DNA from: Microbulbifer agarilyticus
GTDB lineage: Bacteria > Pseudomonadota > Gammaproteobacteria > Pseudomonadales > Cellvibrionaceae
Assembly: GCF_001999945.1 (NCBI RefSeq)
Contig: NZ_CP019650.1
Coordinates: forward strand, 3,339,001 to 3,403,000
Direction of reading: 5' to 3'
Length of the DNA: 64,000 nt
Shown here in pieces: positions 46,440 through 55,207 of this stretch (position 1 is the stretch's first letter; each line of letters opens with the position of its first letter). A program made the position numbers and the translations under genes. Below the pieces are notes generated by a model. That model saw only the letters and a program-made list of their open reading frames with translations, was not told where the DNA came from and searched no databases.

Positions 46440-47660
46440 ATGAAATCGACAAAAATCGTCATTGCCCTGCTGCTGTTCGCCTCGGCTGTGACAGCAAATG
46501 CGGCCTCGCTGCTCAATGGACTCGCTCTGGAGCAGCAATTCAACAAAGACCGTTATTTCGTTGCTGTCTATTCTGACCAGCTTGCCGACAACACCAGCGC
46601 TCTGCTCGACAACAATGTTTCCCGCAGCTTACAAATCCGCGTGATCGAGGACCGGCTGTCCGCAAGACGCCTGCGCAACCAGTGGATGGAAAGTATCGCC
46701 ATCAACAACCCGAGCGACACCCTCACTGGCCAAGCGAATAACATGGTGACTTTCGCCAACCTGTTTAAAGGGCGTTTGATGAGCGGCGATCACCTGAGCA
46801 TCGATTACGCTCCCGATACGGGGACAACGTCCGTTTCCCTGAATGACATCATGCTGGGCATGATTGAAGACCGCGACTTCTTCAATACCTTGCTGCGCGC
46901 CTGGATCGGCCCGGTTCCGCCCTCGACCGAGTTCCGTGACAGCCTTATCTCTAGCGGCGACGTAGACTCTGGCTTACTCGCCACCTATGAATCCCTGCAG
47001 CCAGGTGCAGCGCGCGTAGCCCAAGTAGCAGCGATGCTCGACGAGCAGGAAGCGGCAAAAGAAACCAGCTCCGCGGCTGCGGCACCTGTACCAGCGGTAA
47101 AACCCAAGTTGGCCGCGAATATCCCACCTCCGACACTGGCCGCGATTAGCACTGCGGCAGTACAAAAGCCAACAGTAGAAGCGGCTCAACCTGCTGCAGA
47201 AGAGCCGGAGCCAGCCCGGACCGAGCCCGCGGCCACAGCAGTTGCAGCCACACCGCCTTCTCAGCCCAAACCACTGAAGCCGACCACAACCCGCCCAGCG
47301 ACTCCGCCGGTAGAAGAGGAAGAGCTGGAAGAGGAAGAGGAAGCTCCACTGACCGCAGACATGATCCTGGCACGCCAGATTTACCACTCCATGCTGCTGC
47401 GGCACACCTTCAAGCATATCCGCTATCCGAAACGCGCCCAGGATCGCGGCCAGGAAGGGAGTGTGCGTCTGAACGTCACGATCGACAATAGAGGCAATGT
47501 GACCAGTGTGACTACCGTGCAGGAGTCCCGCTACTCCAGCCTGAACCGCGAAGCGCTTGAAGCCGTGGAGCGCGCCGGCCCTTACCCGGCCACCCCCGTC
47601 CAGCTCAAGATGGAAGAATACCGCTTCTCGGTGCCGATTACTTTCCGCCTGCCGGACTAA
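46440..47660 (+). CDS. Chalcone-isomerase-like/TonB C-terminal fusion protein
   Basis: 406-residue exported protein. ATG 46440 opens a signal peptide (IVIALLLFASAVTANA-A); the ribosome site is weak. Residues about 22-185 match the bacterial chalcone-isomerase-like domain in order: LLNGLALEQQF, KDRYFVAVYSDQL, SLQIRVIEDRLSARRLRNQW, SGDHLSIDYAPDTGTTSVSL, DRDFFNTLLRAWIGPVPPS. A Pro/Ala/Glu-rich linker (about 200-320) leads to a TonB C-terminal domain at about 325-406: HIRYPKRAQDRGQEGSVRLN, VTIDNRGNVTSVTTVQESRY, FSVPITFRLPD. The chain lacks the TonB membrane anchor and so is free in the periplasm. It is an unusual domain pair. Confidence 0.85.
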   Translation: MKSTKIVIALLLFASAVTANAASLLNGLALEQQFNKDRYFVAVYSDQLADNTSALLDNNVSRSLQIRVIEDRLSARRLRNQWMESIAINNPSDTLTGQANNMVTFANLFKGRLMSGDHLSIDYAPDTGTTSVSLNDIMLGMIEDRDFFNTLLRAWIGPVPPSTEFRDSLISSGDVDSGLLATYESLQPGAARVAQVAAMLDEQEAAKETSSAAAAPVPAVKPKLAANIPPPTLAAISTAAVQKPTVEAAQPAAEEPEPARTEPAATAVAATPPSQPKPLKPTTTRPATPPVEEEELEEEEEAPLTADMILARQIYHSMLLRHTFKHIRYPKRAQDRGQEGSVRLNVTIDNRGNVTSVTTVQESRYSSLNREALEAVERAGPYPATPVQLKMEEYRFSVPITFRLPD

Positions 47661-47688
47661 ACATCGGCTTCAAGATCGCCCCCCGAAA

Positions 47689-47715
47689 AAAGCCCCAAAA
47701 CCGGGGCTTTCTTTT
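47689..47715 (+). terminator. Intrinsic terminator of the TonB-fusion gene
   Basis: AAAGCCCC and GGGGCTTT arms around AAAACC, then TCTTTT; 29 bp after the stop. Confidence 0.85.
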
Positions 47716-47886
47716 GCCCGCTTAAATCTCCTGCGGCCGTTTAAATCCATCGCCCGCAGACTACCACTCACCGCACCTCCGCTTGCCGTAGCCGCCGCGC
47801 CACACATAATATGCAAGCTGCACAAACTCTATCCGCCCCACACACTGGACGGTCATCCAACCAATAAAAAGCCCAAAAGGCCCATT

Positions 47887-49968
47887 ATGAAGAAACTGCT
47901 TTTACCACTGGCTATCGCCACTGCCGTTGCCGCCGTCGGCGGTTGTACCAAACCAGACGACGGGAGTGTTACAGCCAGTGACGCCAAGCCCAGCGCCGAG
48001 CAAAGTGCTGCCGCAAATACCACACTTGACTCCGGTATTGACCTGAGCGCCATGGATACGAGCGTGCGCCCTCAGGATGATTTCTTTTCCTACGTAAACG
48101 GAAACTGGATCAAAAATACCGAAATCCCTGCGGACAAATCCCGTTGGGGCGGTTTCAGCATGCTGCGCGACAAGGCCACCGAAGAGGTAAAAGGCCTGAT
48201 TATGGAGGCCAGTGAAAACGCCAGCAGTGCGAGCGCCAAGCAAATCGGTGACCTGTACAACAGCTTCATGAATGAAGAACTCATTGAGAAGAAAGGTGTT
48301 AGCGCCATCGCACCCGAACTGGCCAAGGTCGACGCAATCGAAACACACAAAGACCTGGGTGACTTTTTCGCCTATGCCGACACTGTTGGCTATGACGTAC
48401 CCTTCGGTGGCTACGTATATCAAGACCTGAAGCAGGTAGAGAACTACATTACCTATATTTCCCAGGCCGGACTCGGACTACCCGATCGCGATTACTATTT
48501 TGACGATTCAGAAAAGGGCCAGAAGCTCCAGCAAGCCTATCGTGAATTTCTGGTAGAGATGCAGCAAATTTCCGGGCTGGATAACGCGGAGCAATACGCG
48601 GAATCTCTGTACCAATTGGAAAAAAGCCTGGCGGAACACCACCGCACGCGCGTGGAAAACCGTGACCCGGTGAAATCCTACAACAAGAAAACCCTCGCCG
48701 AATTGAAGGCCCTGATGCCCTCCTTCGACTGGGATAGCTACCTGCAGAAAGCGCACCTGCAAAAAGCCGACTCCTTTATTGTTCGCCAGCCCGAGTATCT
48801 GGAAGCGGTAAATACCATCATCGCGGATACCGAGCTGGGCACCTGGAAACGCTATTTGAAACTCAAGGTGCTCTCCGCGGCCGCACCTTACATGCACAAT
48901 GAAATTGCCCAGGCCAACTTCGACTTCTACGGCACCACCATTCGCGGTACCAAAGAAATGGAGCCACGCTGGAAACGCGCTGTACAGTTCGTGAATGGCT
49001 CCGCGGGCGAACTGGTAGGCCAGCTGTATGTCGAAAAATACTTCCCGCCGGAAGCCAAAGCGCGCATGGTGAAGCTGGTAGACAACCTGAAATCGGCGTA
49101 CAAGGAGTCCATCGAATCACTGACCTGGATGAGCGAAGACACCAAGAAGGAAGCCCTCACCAAGCTGGCAAACTTCACCACCAAAATCGGTTACCCCGAC
49201 AAGTGGCGCGACTACAGCGACCTGCAGGTGGAAGCGGACAACCTGGTGAACAACGCCATCGCCGCAACCCTGTTCGATACACTGAACGACCGCAACAAAC
49301 TGGGTAAGCCGCTGGACCGCGGCGAGTGGCATATGAGCCCGCAAACCGTAAACGCTTACTACAATCCGCCGATGAATGAGATTGTGTTCCCCGCGGCAAT
49401 CCTGCAGCCACCGTTTTTCAATATGAATGCGGACGACGCCGTGAACTACGGCGGTATCGGTGGCGTAATTGGCCATGAGATTGGTCACGGCTTCGATGAC
49501 AAGGGCTCTAAGTTTGACGGCAAGGGCTACCTGAATAACTGGTGGACCGATTCCGACCGCGACAACTTCGATCAATTGACCGGCAAGCTGGTGGCCCAAT
49601 ATCAGGGCTTCCAGCCGCTCGAAGGCGAGCACATCAATGGTGAGCTGACCCTGGGTGAAAACATCGGCGACCTGTCCGGCCTCGGTATTGCCTACAAAGC
49701 CTACAAGATGTCCTTGAATGGCGAGGAAGGCCCGGAAATCGACGGTTTCACCGGTGATCAGCGTGTGTTCATGGGCTGGGCACAGGTATGGCGCAGTAAA
49801 ATGCGCGACGAAGCCCTGAGCGAGCGCCTGAAAACCGATCCGCACTCGCCGGCCAAATACCGCGTACAGGGTGTTGTACCCAACATCGAAGCGTTCTACA
49901 GCGCATTTGATGTGAAGGAAGGCGACGGTATGTACCTGCCCAAGGAAGAGCGTGTAGAGATCTGGTAA
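47887..49968 (+). CDS. M13-family (neprilysin-like) metallopeptidase lipoprotein
   Basis: 693-residue exported zinc endopeptidase. The start at 47887 opens a signal peptide with lipobox AAVGGC near residue 20; upstream frame overlaps the previous gene and has no ribosome site. The N-terminal DDFFSYVNGNWIKNTEIP is typical of the family. The zinc site is GGVIGHEIGHGFDDKGSKF near 535, with the third ligand in LTLGENIGDLSGLGIAYKAY near 590. NAYYNPPMNEIVFPAAILQP precedes it. It ends with the expected family tail, where the terminal Trp (EERVEIW) is conserved. Likely a peptide scavenger in the periplasm. Confidence 0.94.
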   Translation: MKKLLLPLAIATAVAAVGGCTKPDDGSVTASDAKPSAEQSAAANTTLDSGIDLSAMDTSVRPQDDFFSYVNGNWIKNTEIPADKSRWGGFSMLRDKATEEVKGLIMEASENASSASAKQIGDLYNSFMNEELIEKKGVSAIAPELAKVDAIETHKDLGDFFAYADTVGYDVPFGGYVYQDLKQVENYITYISQAGLGLPDRDYYFDDSEKGQKLQQAYREFLVEMQQISGLDNAEQYAESLYQLEKSLAEHHRTRVENRDPVKSYNKKTLAELKALMPSFDWDSYLQKAHLQKADSFIVRQPEYLEAVNTIIADTELGTWKRYLKLKVLSAAAPYMHNEIAQANFDFYGTTIRGTKEMEPRWKRAVQFVNGSAGELVGQLYVEKYFPPEAKARMVKLVDNLKSAYKESIESLTWMSEDTKKEALTKLANFTTKIGYPDKWRDYSDLQVEADNLVNNAIAATLFDTLNDRNKLGKPLDRGEWHMSPQTVNAYYNPPMNEIVFPAAILQPPFFNMNADDAVNYGGIGGVIGHEIGHGFDDKGSKFDGKGYLNNWWTDSDRDNFDQLTGKLVAQYQGFQPLEGEHINGELTLGENIGDLSGLGIAYKAYKMSLNGEEGPEIDGFTGDQRVFMGWAQVWRSKMRDEALSERLKTDPHSPAKYRVQGVVPNIEAFYSAFDVKEGDGMYLPKEERVEIW

Positions 49969-49990
49969 GTTCTTTATCCACCCTTTACCG

Positions 49991-50017
49991 AAAAGCCTCG
50001 CCCCGCGGGGCTTTTTT
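49991..50017 (+). terminator. Intrinsic terminator of the M13 peptidase gene
   Basis: AAAAGCC pairs with GGCTTTT, enclosing a self-complementary CCCCGCGGGG core, then a T tract; 23 bp after the stop. Confidence 0.8.
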
Positions 50018-50099
50018 ATGTCTGCACCTCCTGCCCCTTCTGGCGCGAATGGCTTAACATGGTTTGCAAAGAACGCTTGCAAGCACGAGGGAGACCACC

Positions 50100-51986
50100 G
50101 TGGCCCACAAGAATCAGTTACAGCTACTCGCCAGCCGTCGCTTTCTACCATTCTTTTGCACCCAGTCACTGGGCGCCTTTAACGACAATGTATTCAAAAA
50201 CGCATTGATCGTGATGATTGCCTTTCGCCTGGCAACCGACGAGGCGAACTTCCTGATCAACCTGGCTGCAGGTTTGTTTATCCTGCCGTTTTTCCTGTTT
50301 TCGGCCACCGCCGGCCAGATAGCAGACAAGGTGGACAAAAGCGTTCTGATTCGCCGTATCAAACTAGCCGAGATAGGTATTGTGTTGCTGGGCATCGGTG
50401 CACTCTATAGCGGTAATAACTATTTGTGCCTAGCGGTGCTGTTCTTACTTGGGGTGCAGTCTTCCTTCTTCGGGCCCGTGAAGTACGCGATCTTGCCCCA
50501 GCATCTGCAGAAGGCAGAGCTGGTGGGTGGCAACGCACTGGTGGAAATGGGCACCTTTGTATCCATCCTGACCGGCACCATCGTCGGTGGCCTGCTGGCC
50601 GGGTACACCGGCGAAGGCCAGTCCGGGTTACTGTGGATTTCTGCTGTACTGCTGACCACAGCAATTTCCGGTTATCTGGTATGCCGAAAGATACCCACGG
50701 CGGCGGCACCCGCCCCCGACCTCAAGCTCAACTTCAACCCGGTTACCCAAGTTGGGCGGGTGCTTAAAGAAGCGCTGAAAAAGCCATCGGTGTTTTACGC
50801 CATCATTGGTATTTCCTGGTTCTGGCTACTTGGAGCCGCCTATCTGACACAGATCCCCAGCCTGACTCGCAATGTACTGGGGGGCAGCGAGTCGCTGGTC
50901 ACTTTGTTGCTGTGCTGCTTTACCATTGGTGTAGCGATTGGATCATTGCTGTGTGGGCGCCTGTCCGCCGGCCGCGTCGAACTCGGGCTGGTACCGATCG
51001 GTGCCGCTGGTTTGACGGTGGTCGGCATGCTGCTGGCCTCAGCCACCGGTAACTATCAGCCTCCTGCGGAATCCACCGTTGCCGCATTCTGGGCCAGTGA
51101 CGGCTCGCTAAGTATTTTGATCAACCTGACATTGATTGGTATTTTTGGCGGATTTTTCATTGTCCCGCTTTACGCAATGATGCAGGAGCGCTCCGAAGAA
51201 AGTATCCGCGCGCGCATCATATCCCTCAACAATATCTTCAACGCCCTGTTTATGGTGGTGGCAGCACTGCTCGGTATCGTCTTCCTGAATGTTCTCGGGG
51301 CAACAATCCCACAGTTTTTCCTGGTCATCGCCCTGATGAACGCGGCGGTAGCAATCTTTGTATTTACCAAGGTACCGGAATTTGCCATGCGGCTGCTCAT
51401 CTGGCTGCTTTCTCACACCATGTACCGGGTAAAACACGAAGGGCTTGAGCGTATTCCAGCGGAAGGCGCGGCCATCATAGCCTGCAACCATGTGAGCTAT
51501 GTGGATGCGCTGTTACTGGCTGGCGCAGTGCGCCGCCCGATTCGCTTTATCATGTACAAGCCGATCTATCAGATTCCCGTACTGCATTTTATTTTCAAAA
51601 CCAGCCGCGCCATTCCCATCTGCTCCAAACAGCAGGACCCGGAGGATTACGCGAAAGCCTTTGCAGAGATCGAACAAGGGTTGAAAGACGGCGACTTGCT
51701 GTGCATTTTCCCCGAAGGGCAGCTCACCAAAAACGGGGAGCTACAACCGTTCAAGGCGGGAATTGAAAAGATACTTGAGCGCACCCCGGTACCGGTTATT
51801 CCTATGGCGTTGAGAGGCTTGTGGGGAAGTTTTTTCAGCCATAAGGACGGCCATGCATTCAGCACACTGCCCCGGCGTTTTTGGTCAAGAGTCTGTGTCG
51901 TGGCGGGAAAACCGGTTGAGGCCACCAATGCAAGAGCAGAAGCACTTCAGGAAACCGTGCTGGACTTGCGCGGCAACCACCGTTAG
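50100..51986 (+). CDS. MFS transporter fused to PlsC-type acyltransferase
   Basis: 628 residues. GTG 50100 is the start because GAGGGA lies 7 bp upstream. About 1-420 are a twelve-helix MFS transporter of the LplT type, opening FLPFFCTQSLGAFNDNVFK, a motif of lysophospholipid flippases. About 440-610 is a PlsC acyltransferase: HVSYVDALL (HX4D), KTSRAIPICSK and FPEGQLTKNGELQPFKAG, ending in PVIPMALRGLW. It probably flips lysophospholipid inwards and re-acylates it. In the related Aas-type fusions a third acyl-ACP synthetase domain follows; it is missing here. Confidence 0.9.
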   Translation: MAHKNQLQLLASRRFLPFFCTQSLGAFNDNVFKNALIVMIAFRLATDEANFLINLAAGLFILPFFLFSATAGQIADKVDKSVLIRRIKLAEIGIVLLGIGALYSGNNYLCLAVLFLLGVQSSFFGPVKYAILPQHLQKAELVGGNALVEMGTFVSILTGTIVGGLLAGYTGEGQSGLLWISAVLLTTAISGYLVCRKIPTAAAPAPDLKLNFNPVTQVGRVLKEALKKPSVFYAIIGISWFWLLGAAYLTQIPSLTRNVLGGSESLVTLLLCCFTIGVAIGSLLCGRLSAGRVELGLVPIGAAGLTVVGMLLASATGNYQPPAESTVAAFWASDGSLSILINLTLIGIFGGFFIVPLYAMMQERSEESIRARIISLNNIFNALFMVVAALLGIVFLNVLGATIPQFFLVIALMNAAVAIFVFTKVPEFAMRLLIWLLSHTMYRVKHEGLERIPAEGAAIIACNHVSYVDALLLAGAVRRPIRFIMYKPIYQIPVLHFIFKTSRAIPICSKQQDPEDYAKAFAEIEQGLKDGDLLCIFPEGQLTKNGELQPFKAGIEKILERTPVPVIPMALRGLWGSFFSHKDGHAFSTLPRRFWSRVCVVAGKPVEATNARAEALQETVLDLRGNHR

Positions 51987-52042
51987 ATCGATACCCACTG
52001 CTCACTGTACATATATCGCGAAATCGAACAGGTCCAAAAACA

Positions 52043-52075
52043 AAAAAGCCGCGTCACAAATTGACGCGGCTTTTT
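52043..52075. terminator. Bidirectional terminator between convergent genes
   Basis: 14-bp arms AAAAAGCCGCGTCA and complement around CAAAT, with A tract and T tract at the two ends, between the MFS-PlsC gene and tpx. Confidence 0.9.
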
Positions 52076-52094
52076 ATTTGAGAGCAAGCAACAA

Positions 52095-52589
52095 TTACAG
52101 TGCGGCGGTAACACCGTCATAGTTAGGCTCGTCAGCGGTTTCCGCGACCTGCTCGGTATAAACAACCTTGCCAGTTTCATCGATCACCACAACAGCGCGT
52201 GAGAGCAAACCGATTAACGGACCCGTTGCGAACGCAACGCCATAGTCTTCGCCAAAGCTCGAGCGAAATGTAGAACCCAGCTTCACATTTGCAATTCCTT
52301 CAGCGCCACAGAAACGCGCCATCGCAAACGGCAGGTCCGCGGAGACGCAAACCACCACGGTATTTTCCAGCGCAGCAACCTGCTCGTTAAAGGTACGCAC
52401 CGAGGTGGCGCAGGTAGGGGTATCTACCGAAGGGAAAATATTCAAGACCACGCGCTTGCCAGCCAGGTCCTGTAGCGTCAGGTCTGACAAGTCACCTTGC
52501 GCTAGGGTAAAGGCGGGGGCCTGGGTGCCGACCTGAGGCAGATCACCCACGGTGGTAATAGGGTTTCCTTGCAGCGTAACGTTGGCCAT
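52095..52589 (-). CDS. tpx: Thiol peroxidase
   Basis: 164-residue atypical two-Cys peroxiredoxin reducing lipid and other hydroperoxides with thioredoxin. The peroxidatic Cys is in [17 protein letters not shown] near 60 and the resolving Cys in [12 protein letters not shown] near 94, the standard Tpx spacing. The N-terminal [19 protein letters not shown] is family-typical. It is flanked by two terminators and stands alone. Confidence 0.95.
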   Translation of the reverse strand: MANVTLQGNPITTVGDLPQVGTQAPAFTLAQGDLSDLTLQDLAGKRVVLNIFPSVDTPTCATSVRTFNEQVAALENTVVVCVSADLPFAMARFCGAEGIANVKLGSTFRSSFGEDYGVAFATGPLIGLLSRAVVVIDETGKVVYTEQVAETADEPNYDGVTAAL

Positions 52590-52681
52590 TGTGTATTCCT
52601 TGACTTACCGGTTGAATGTGTACGCAGCATGACTAGCGGGTTAAGAGTTGTCAATCTCGCCACCACCGATTGGCGGACAAT

Positions 52682-52710
52682 AAAAAACCCCGCAAAGTGC
52701 GAGGTTTTTT
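52682..52710. terminator. Terminator between the M28 peptidase gene and tpx
   Basis: AAAAAACC-cgca and tgcg-GGTTTTTT arms with one mismatch around AAG. On the minus strand it follows tpx by about 90 bp and precedes the M28 gene end, so it stops tpx transcripts. Confidence 0.75.
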
Positions 52711-52732
52711 AAGAAAAGATTAAATCGGCAAG

Positions 52733-54151
52733 TTAATTCTCGATGCTAACGCGACCGAAATCCCCTTCCATTTCCGCAGCCAGGAATGACATCACCACCC
52801 AGGCGGCAACATTCTGTTTCAGGTTATCCGGGTCGACTTTATCCAGGGTGTCATTCGGCGTGTGGTGATAATCAAAGTAATCGGTACCGTCCTGGTATAG
52901 CCCCATCGCCGGCACGCCGCGTGCGACAAACACACTGCTGTCAGGACCACCGTAGGTTTTGTTATTGCCTCGCTCAATACCCAGAGGGGCAAGCAGCTGC
53001 ATCATTTGGTCGGCAATCACAAACTTGCTCTCTGGAATACGCGTATCAAAGCGCCAGATTTTGCCCGCGCCAAAGTCAGATTCGGACACCATGATAATTT
53101 TGTCCAGTGCATCCTGGTGCGCGTCCACATACTGCTTTGCACCTACCAGACCGATCTCTTCAGCACCAAACAGAACCACTCGCAGGGTGCGACGCGGGCG
53201 CTGAGGCAATTCAGAGATCAGGCGTGCGGTCTCCATCACAATCGCCACACCAGCGCCGTCATCCAGTGCACCGGTACCCTCGTCCCAGCTATCCAGGTGA
53301 GCGCCAATAAGAACCACTTCTTCTGGCTTCTCGCGGCCAACAACCTCACCAATCACGTTGAAGGACGGGCCATCGGGCAGAGGGGCATTGTGTACATCGA
53401 GCTTCAACTCTACCGGCTTACCACGCTGCAGCATGGCCTCCAGCAAGTTCGCATCCGGGGCCGAGAGGGCCAGGGCCGGCACCGGATTGGCCACGCCATC
53501 GACAGACATCATACCGGTGTGGGCAAAGCGGTCGGAATCGGTACCAACCGAACGCAGCAGCATGGCAGCAGCACCTTTTTCTGCAGCTGCACGCATACCC
53601 TTGCTGCGCCCCTGCACCGCCGGCCCGTAGCCTTCACCGGTGCGCGCACGCTCCATGCGTTTGTTAATAAAGGCGATTTTGCCCTTTACCGCGCTCGCCG
53701 GCGCCGCCATCAAGGCTTCAACATCGGCAAAAGGAACAATTTCGGCTGTCAGGCCACCTTCCGGAGTGGATGCGCCGTACCCCAGTGAGCTCACCACCAG
53801 AGGCTGGGGAAAAGGTGCGATAACCTCGGCATGCGCGTGTCCGCGCGCCCAGCGCTTTACGTCGATCTGTTCGGTGTACACGCGATCAAAGCCGAGGGCT
53901 TTCATTTTTTGCTGGGCCCAGGCTACCGCCCGCTCATCGCCCTTGGTGCCGGCACGTCGGGGGCCCACTTCCACAGTGAGAGACTCCACCAGGCTGTAGG
54001 CGTCTGAAGACTCCAGTGCGCGATCTCTAAGTACCTCAGCTACCGACAAGTCCTCTTTATTCAGCGGCGTCGCGTGTGTGGCAACGACCATCAACATCGC
54101 CGCTAAACCGCCGCTCATTGTCACAACAGGTTTCAACAGGTGCTTAAACAT
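52733..54151 (-). CDS. M28-family zinc aminopeptidase, exported
   Basis: 472 residues with a signal peptide (VVTMSGGLAAMLMVVATHA). A protease-associated-like domain (about 120-250) precedes the catalytic part. Zinc and catalytic residues are visible: IGAHLDSWDEGTGALDDGAG near 290 (His, Asp), LFGAEEIGLVGAKQY near 330 (Glu, Glu), SESDFGAG near 357 (Asp) and DYHHTPNDTLDKV near 435 (His). It is related to the plasma glutamate carboxypeptidase/aminopeptidase group. It probably trims peptides in the periplasm. No operon partner; the 57-bp gap to the next gene has no clear terminator. Confidence 0.93.
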   Translation of the reverse strand: MFKHLLKPVVTMSGGLAAMLMVVATHATPLNKEDLSVAEVLRDRALESSDAYSLVESLTVEVGPRRAGTKGDERAVAWAQQKMKALGFDRVYTEQIDVKRWARGHAHAEVIAPFPQPLVVSSLGYGASTPEGGLTAEIVPFADVEALMAAPASAVKGKIAFINKRMERARTGEGYGPAVQGRSKGMRAAAEKGAAAMLLRSVGTDSDRFAHTGMMSVDGVANPVPALALSAPDANLLEAMLQRGKPVELKLDVHNAPLPDGPSFNVIGEVVGREKPEEVVLIGAHLDSWDEGTGALDDGAGVAIVMETARLISELPQRPRRTLRVVLFGAEEIGLVGAKQYVDAHQDALDKIIMVSESDFGAGKIWRFDTRIPESKFVIADQMMQLLAPLGIERGNNKTYGGPDSSVFVARGVPAMGLYQDGTDYFDYHHTPNDTLDKVDPDNLKQNVAAWVVMSFLAAEMEGDFGRVSIEN

Positions 54152-54208
54152 GATTTCTCCAATACTACTCGTGGATAGTTATTGTTATTCGATAAAACGA
54201 TTTTCGAT

Positions 54209-54544
54209 CTATTGTTTCGGCAGTGAAAGTAGACGTTCGCGTACCTCACGCAATCGTCGAATGCCCTCGTCGGAAAACAGGTAGGGCATTTTGCCGGTGT
54301 ACTCGTCTTCCTCAATACGCAAACACTCTAACCGCAATAGCTCCAAAGGCGGGTCGTGACGCATGGGGTACCCGGTCAGCACACGCCATTCATTGTCATC
54401 CGCCTGCCCTGCAATCACATCCTCCAGCCCCTGCTGGAATTGCGCCCGTTCCATGCGGAAACGAGGCGTACGCATATGCATCAACCCCCAGACTACGAGT
54501 GCAAATACCGCAAAAGTCAGTCCGACGGTAATGAGCAGGTTCAT
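54209..54544 (-). CDS. Small single-pass membrane protein
   Basis: Unnamed 111-residue protein with an N-terminal membrane helix (LLITVGLTFAVFALVVWGLM) and a soluble acidic part (WRVLTGYPMRHDPPLELLRL, then YLFSDEGIRRLREVRERL). The start overlaps the acyltransferase stop as ATGA, so it is its co-translated partner. Function unknown. Confidence 0.8.
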   Translation of the reverse strand: MNLLITVGLTFAVFALVVWGLMHMRTPRFRMERAQFQQGLEDVIAGQADDNEWRVLTGYPMRHDPPLELLRLECLRIEEDEYTGKMPYLFSDEGIRRLREVRERLLSLPKQ

Positions 54545-55167
54545 TCGCTACCAACAAGTTCCGTTTGATTTTCCGGGTTGCGCCCACGATATTTACTGAA
54601 ACGACGCTGCACTTCCTGCATGTCGGCCTCAAAATTACCGGTGGTGCGATACAGCGAATCAATACAGATACGCTTGGTGGGAAAATCCCAGGCGATCAGC
54701 AATACGGGCACATCCGCCGCATGCGCGATGCGCAGGAAACCGTTTTTCCATTTCGTCGCTTTCTTGCGCGTACCTTCTGGGGTAAGTGCCACCCACATTT
54801 TTTCATTTTGCTTGAATTGGCTTGCTACCTGTTTGGCCATACCACCCGCCGCGGAACGGTCGGTAGGGATACCACCAAGTGCCATAAACAGTCCTTTAAA
54901 CGGGAAGAAGAATGCCTCTTTTTTCATTAGCCAGGAGGCTTTCAATTTCAATGCCAAAATAAAGGGCATCGCCACTACAAAGTCCCAGTTGGATGTGTGC
55001 GGGGCCAGTGCCACCATCAACTTTTTTTCCGCAGGGAAGTTACCGTCAAAGCGCCACCCCAGTATTTTGACAATCAAAAGCCCGAGGCCTTGTGTGAACC
55101 AATTGCCGACGCGCGGCATTTCTTCGGGTAACTGTGTAGGAATCGTGGTTTTCTTTACTGCTGTCAC
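54541..55167 (-). CDS. Lysophospholipid acyltransferase-family protein
   Basis: 208-residue PlsC-like membrane enzyme. The catalytic HX4D motif is in ALAPHTSNWDFVVAMPF near 52, the acceptor segment in PFKGLFMALGGIPTDRSAAG near 90 and LTPEGTRKKATKWKNGFLRI near 130. It probably transfers an acyl chain to a glycerophospholipid precursor; substrate unclear, since this subgroup is shorter than PlsC. It precedes the small membrane protein gene and follows prfC on the same strand with 40 bp between. Confidence 0.88.
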   Translation of the reverse strand: MTAVKKTTIPTQLPEEMPRVGNWFTQGLGLLIVKILGWRFDGNFPAEKKLMVALAPHTSNWDFVVAMPFILALKLKASWLMKKEAFFFPFKGLFMALGGIPTDRSAAGGMAKQVASQFKQNEKMWVALTPEGTRKKATKWKNGFLRIAHAADVPVLLIAWDFPTKRICIDSLYRTTGNFEADMQEVQRRFSKYRGRNPENQTELVGSE

Positions 55168-55207
55168 GGTAACAATCTCTTAAAAATTAAGCGGATTCCA
55201 ATCCAGA

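Noticed and set aside
47557..47886. Upstream extension of the M13 peptidase frame into the TonB-fusion gene.
   Set aside because: It crosses a terminator and overlaps a clear gene; the lipoprotein signal peptide starts at 47887.
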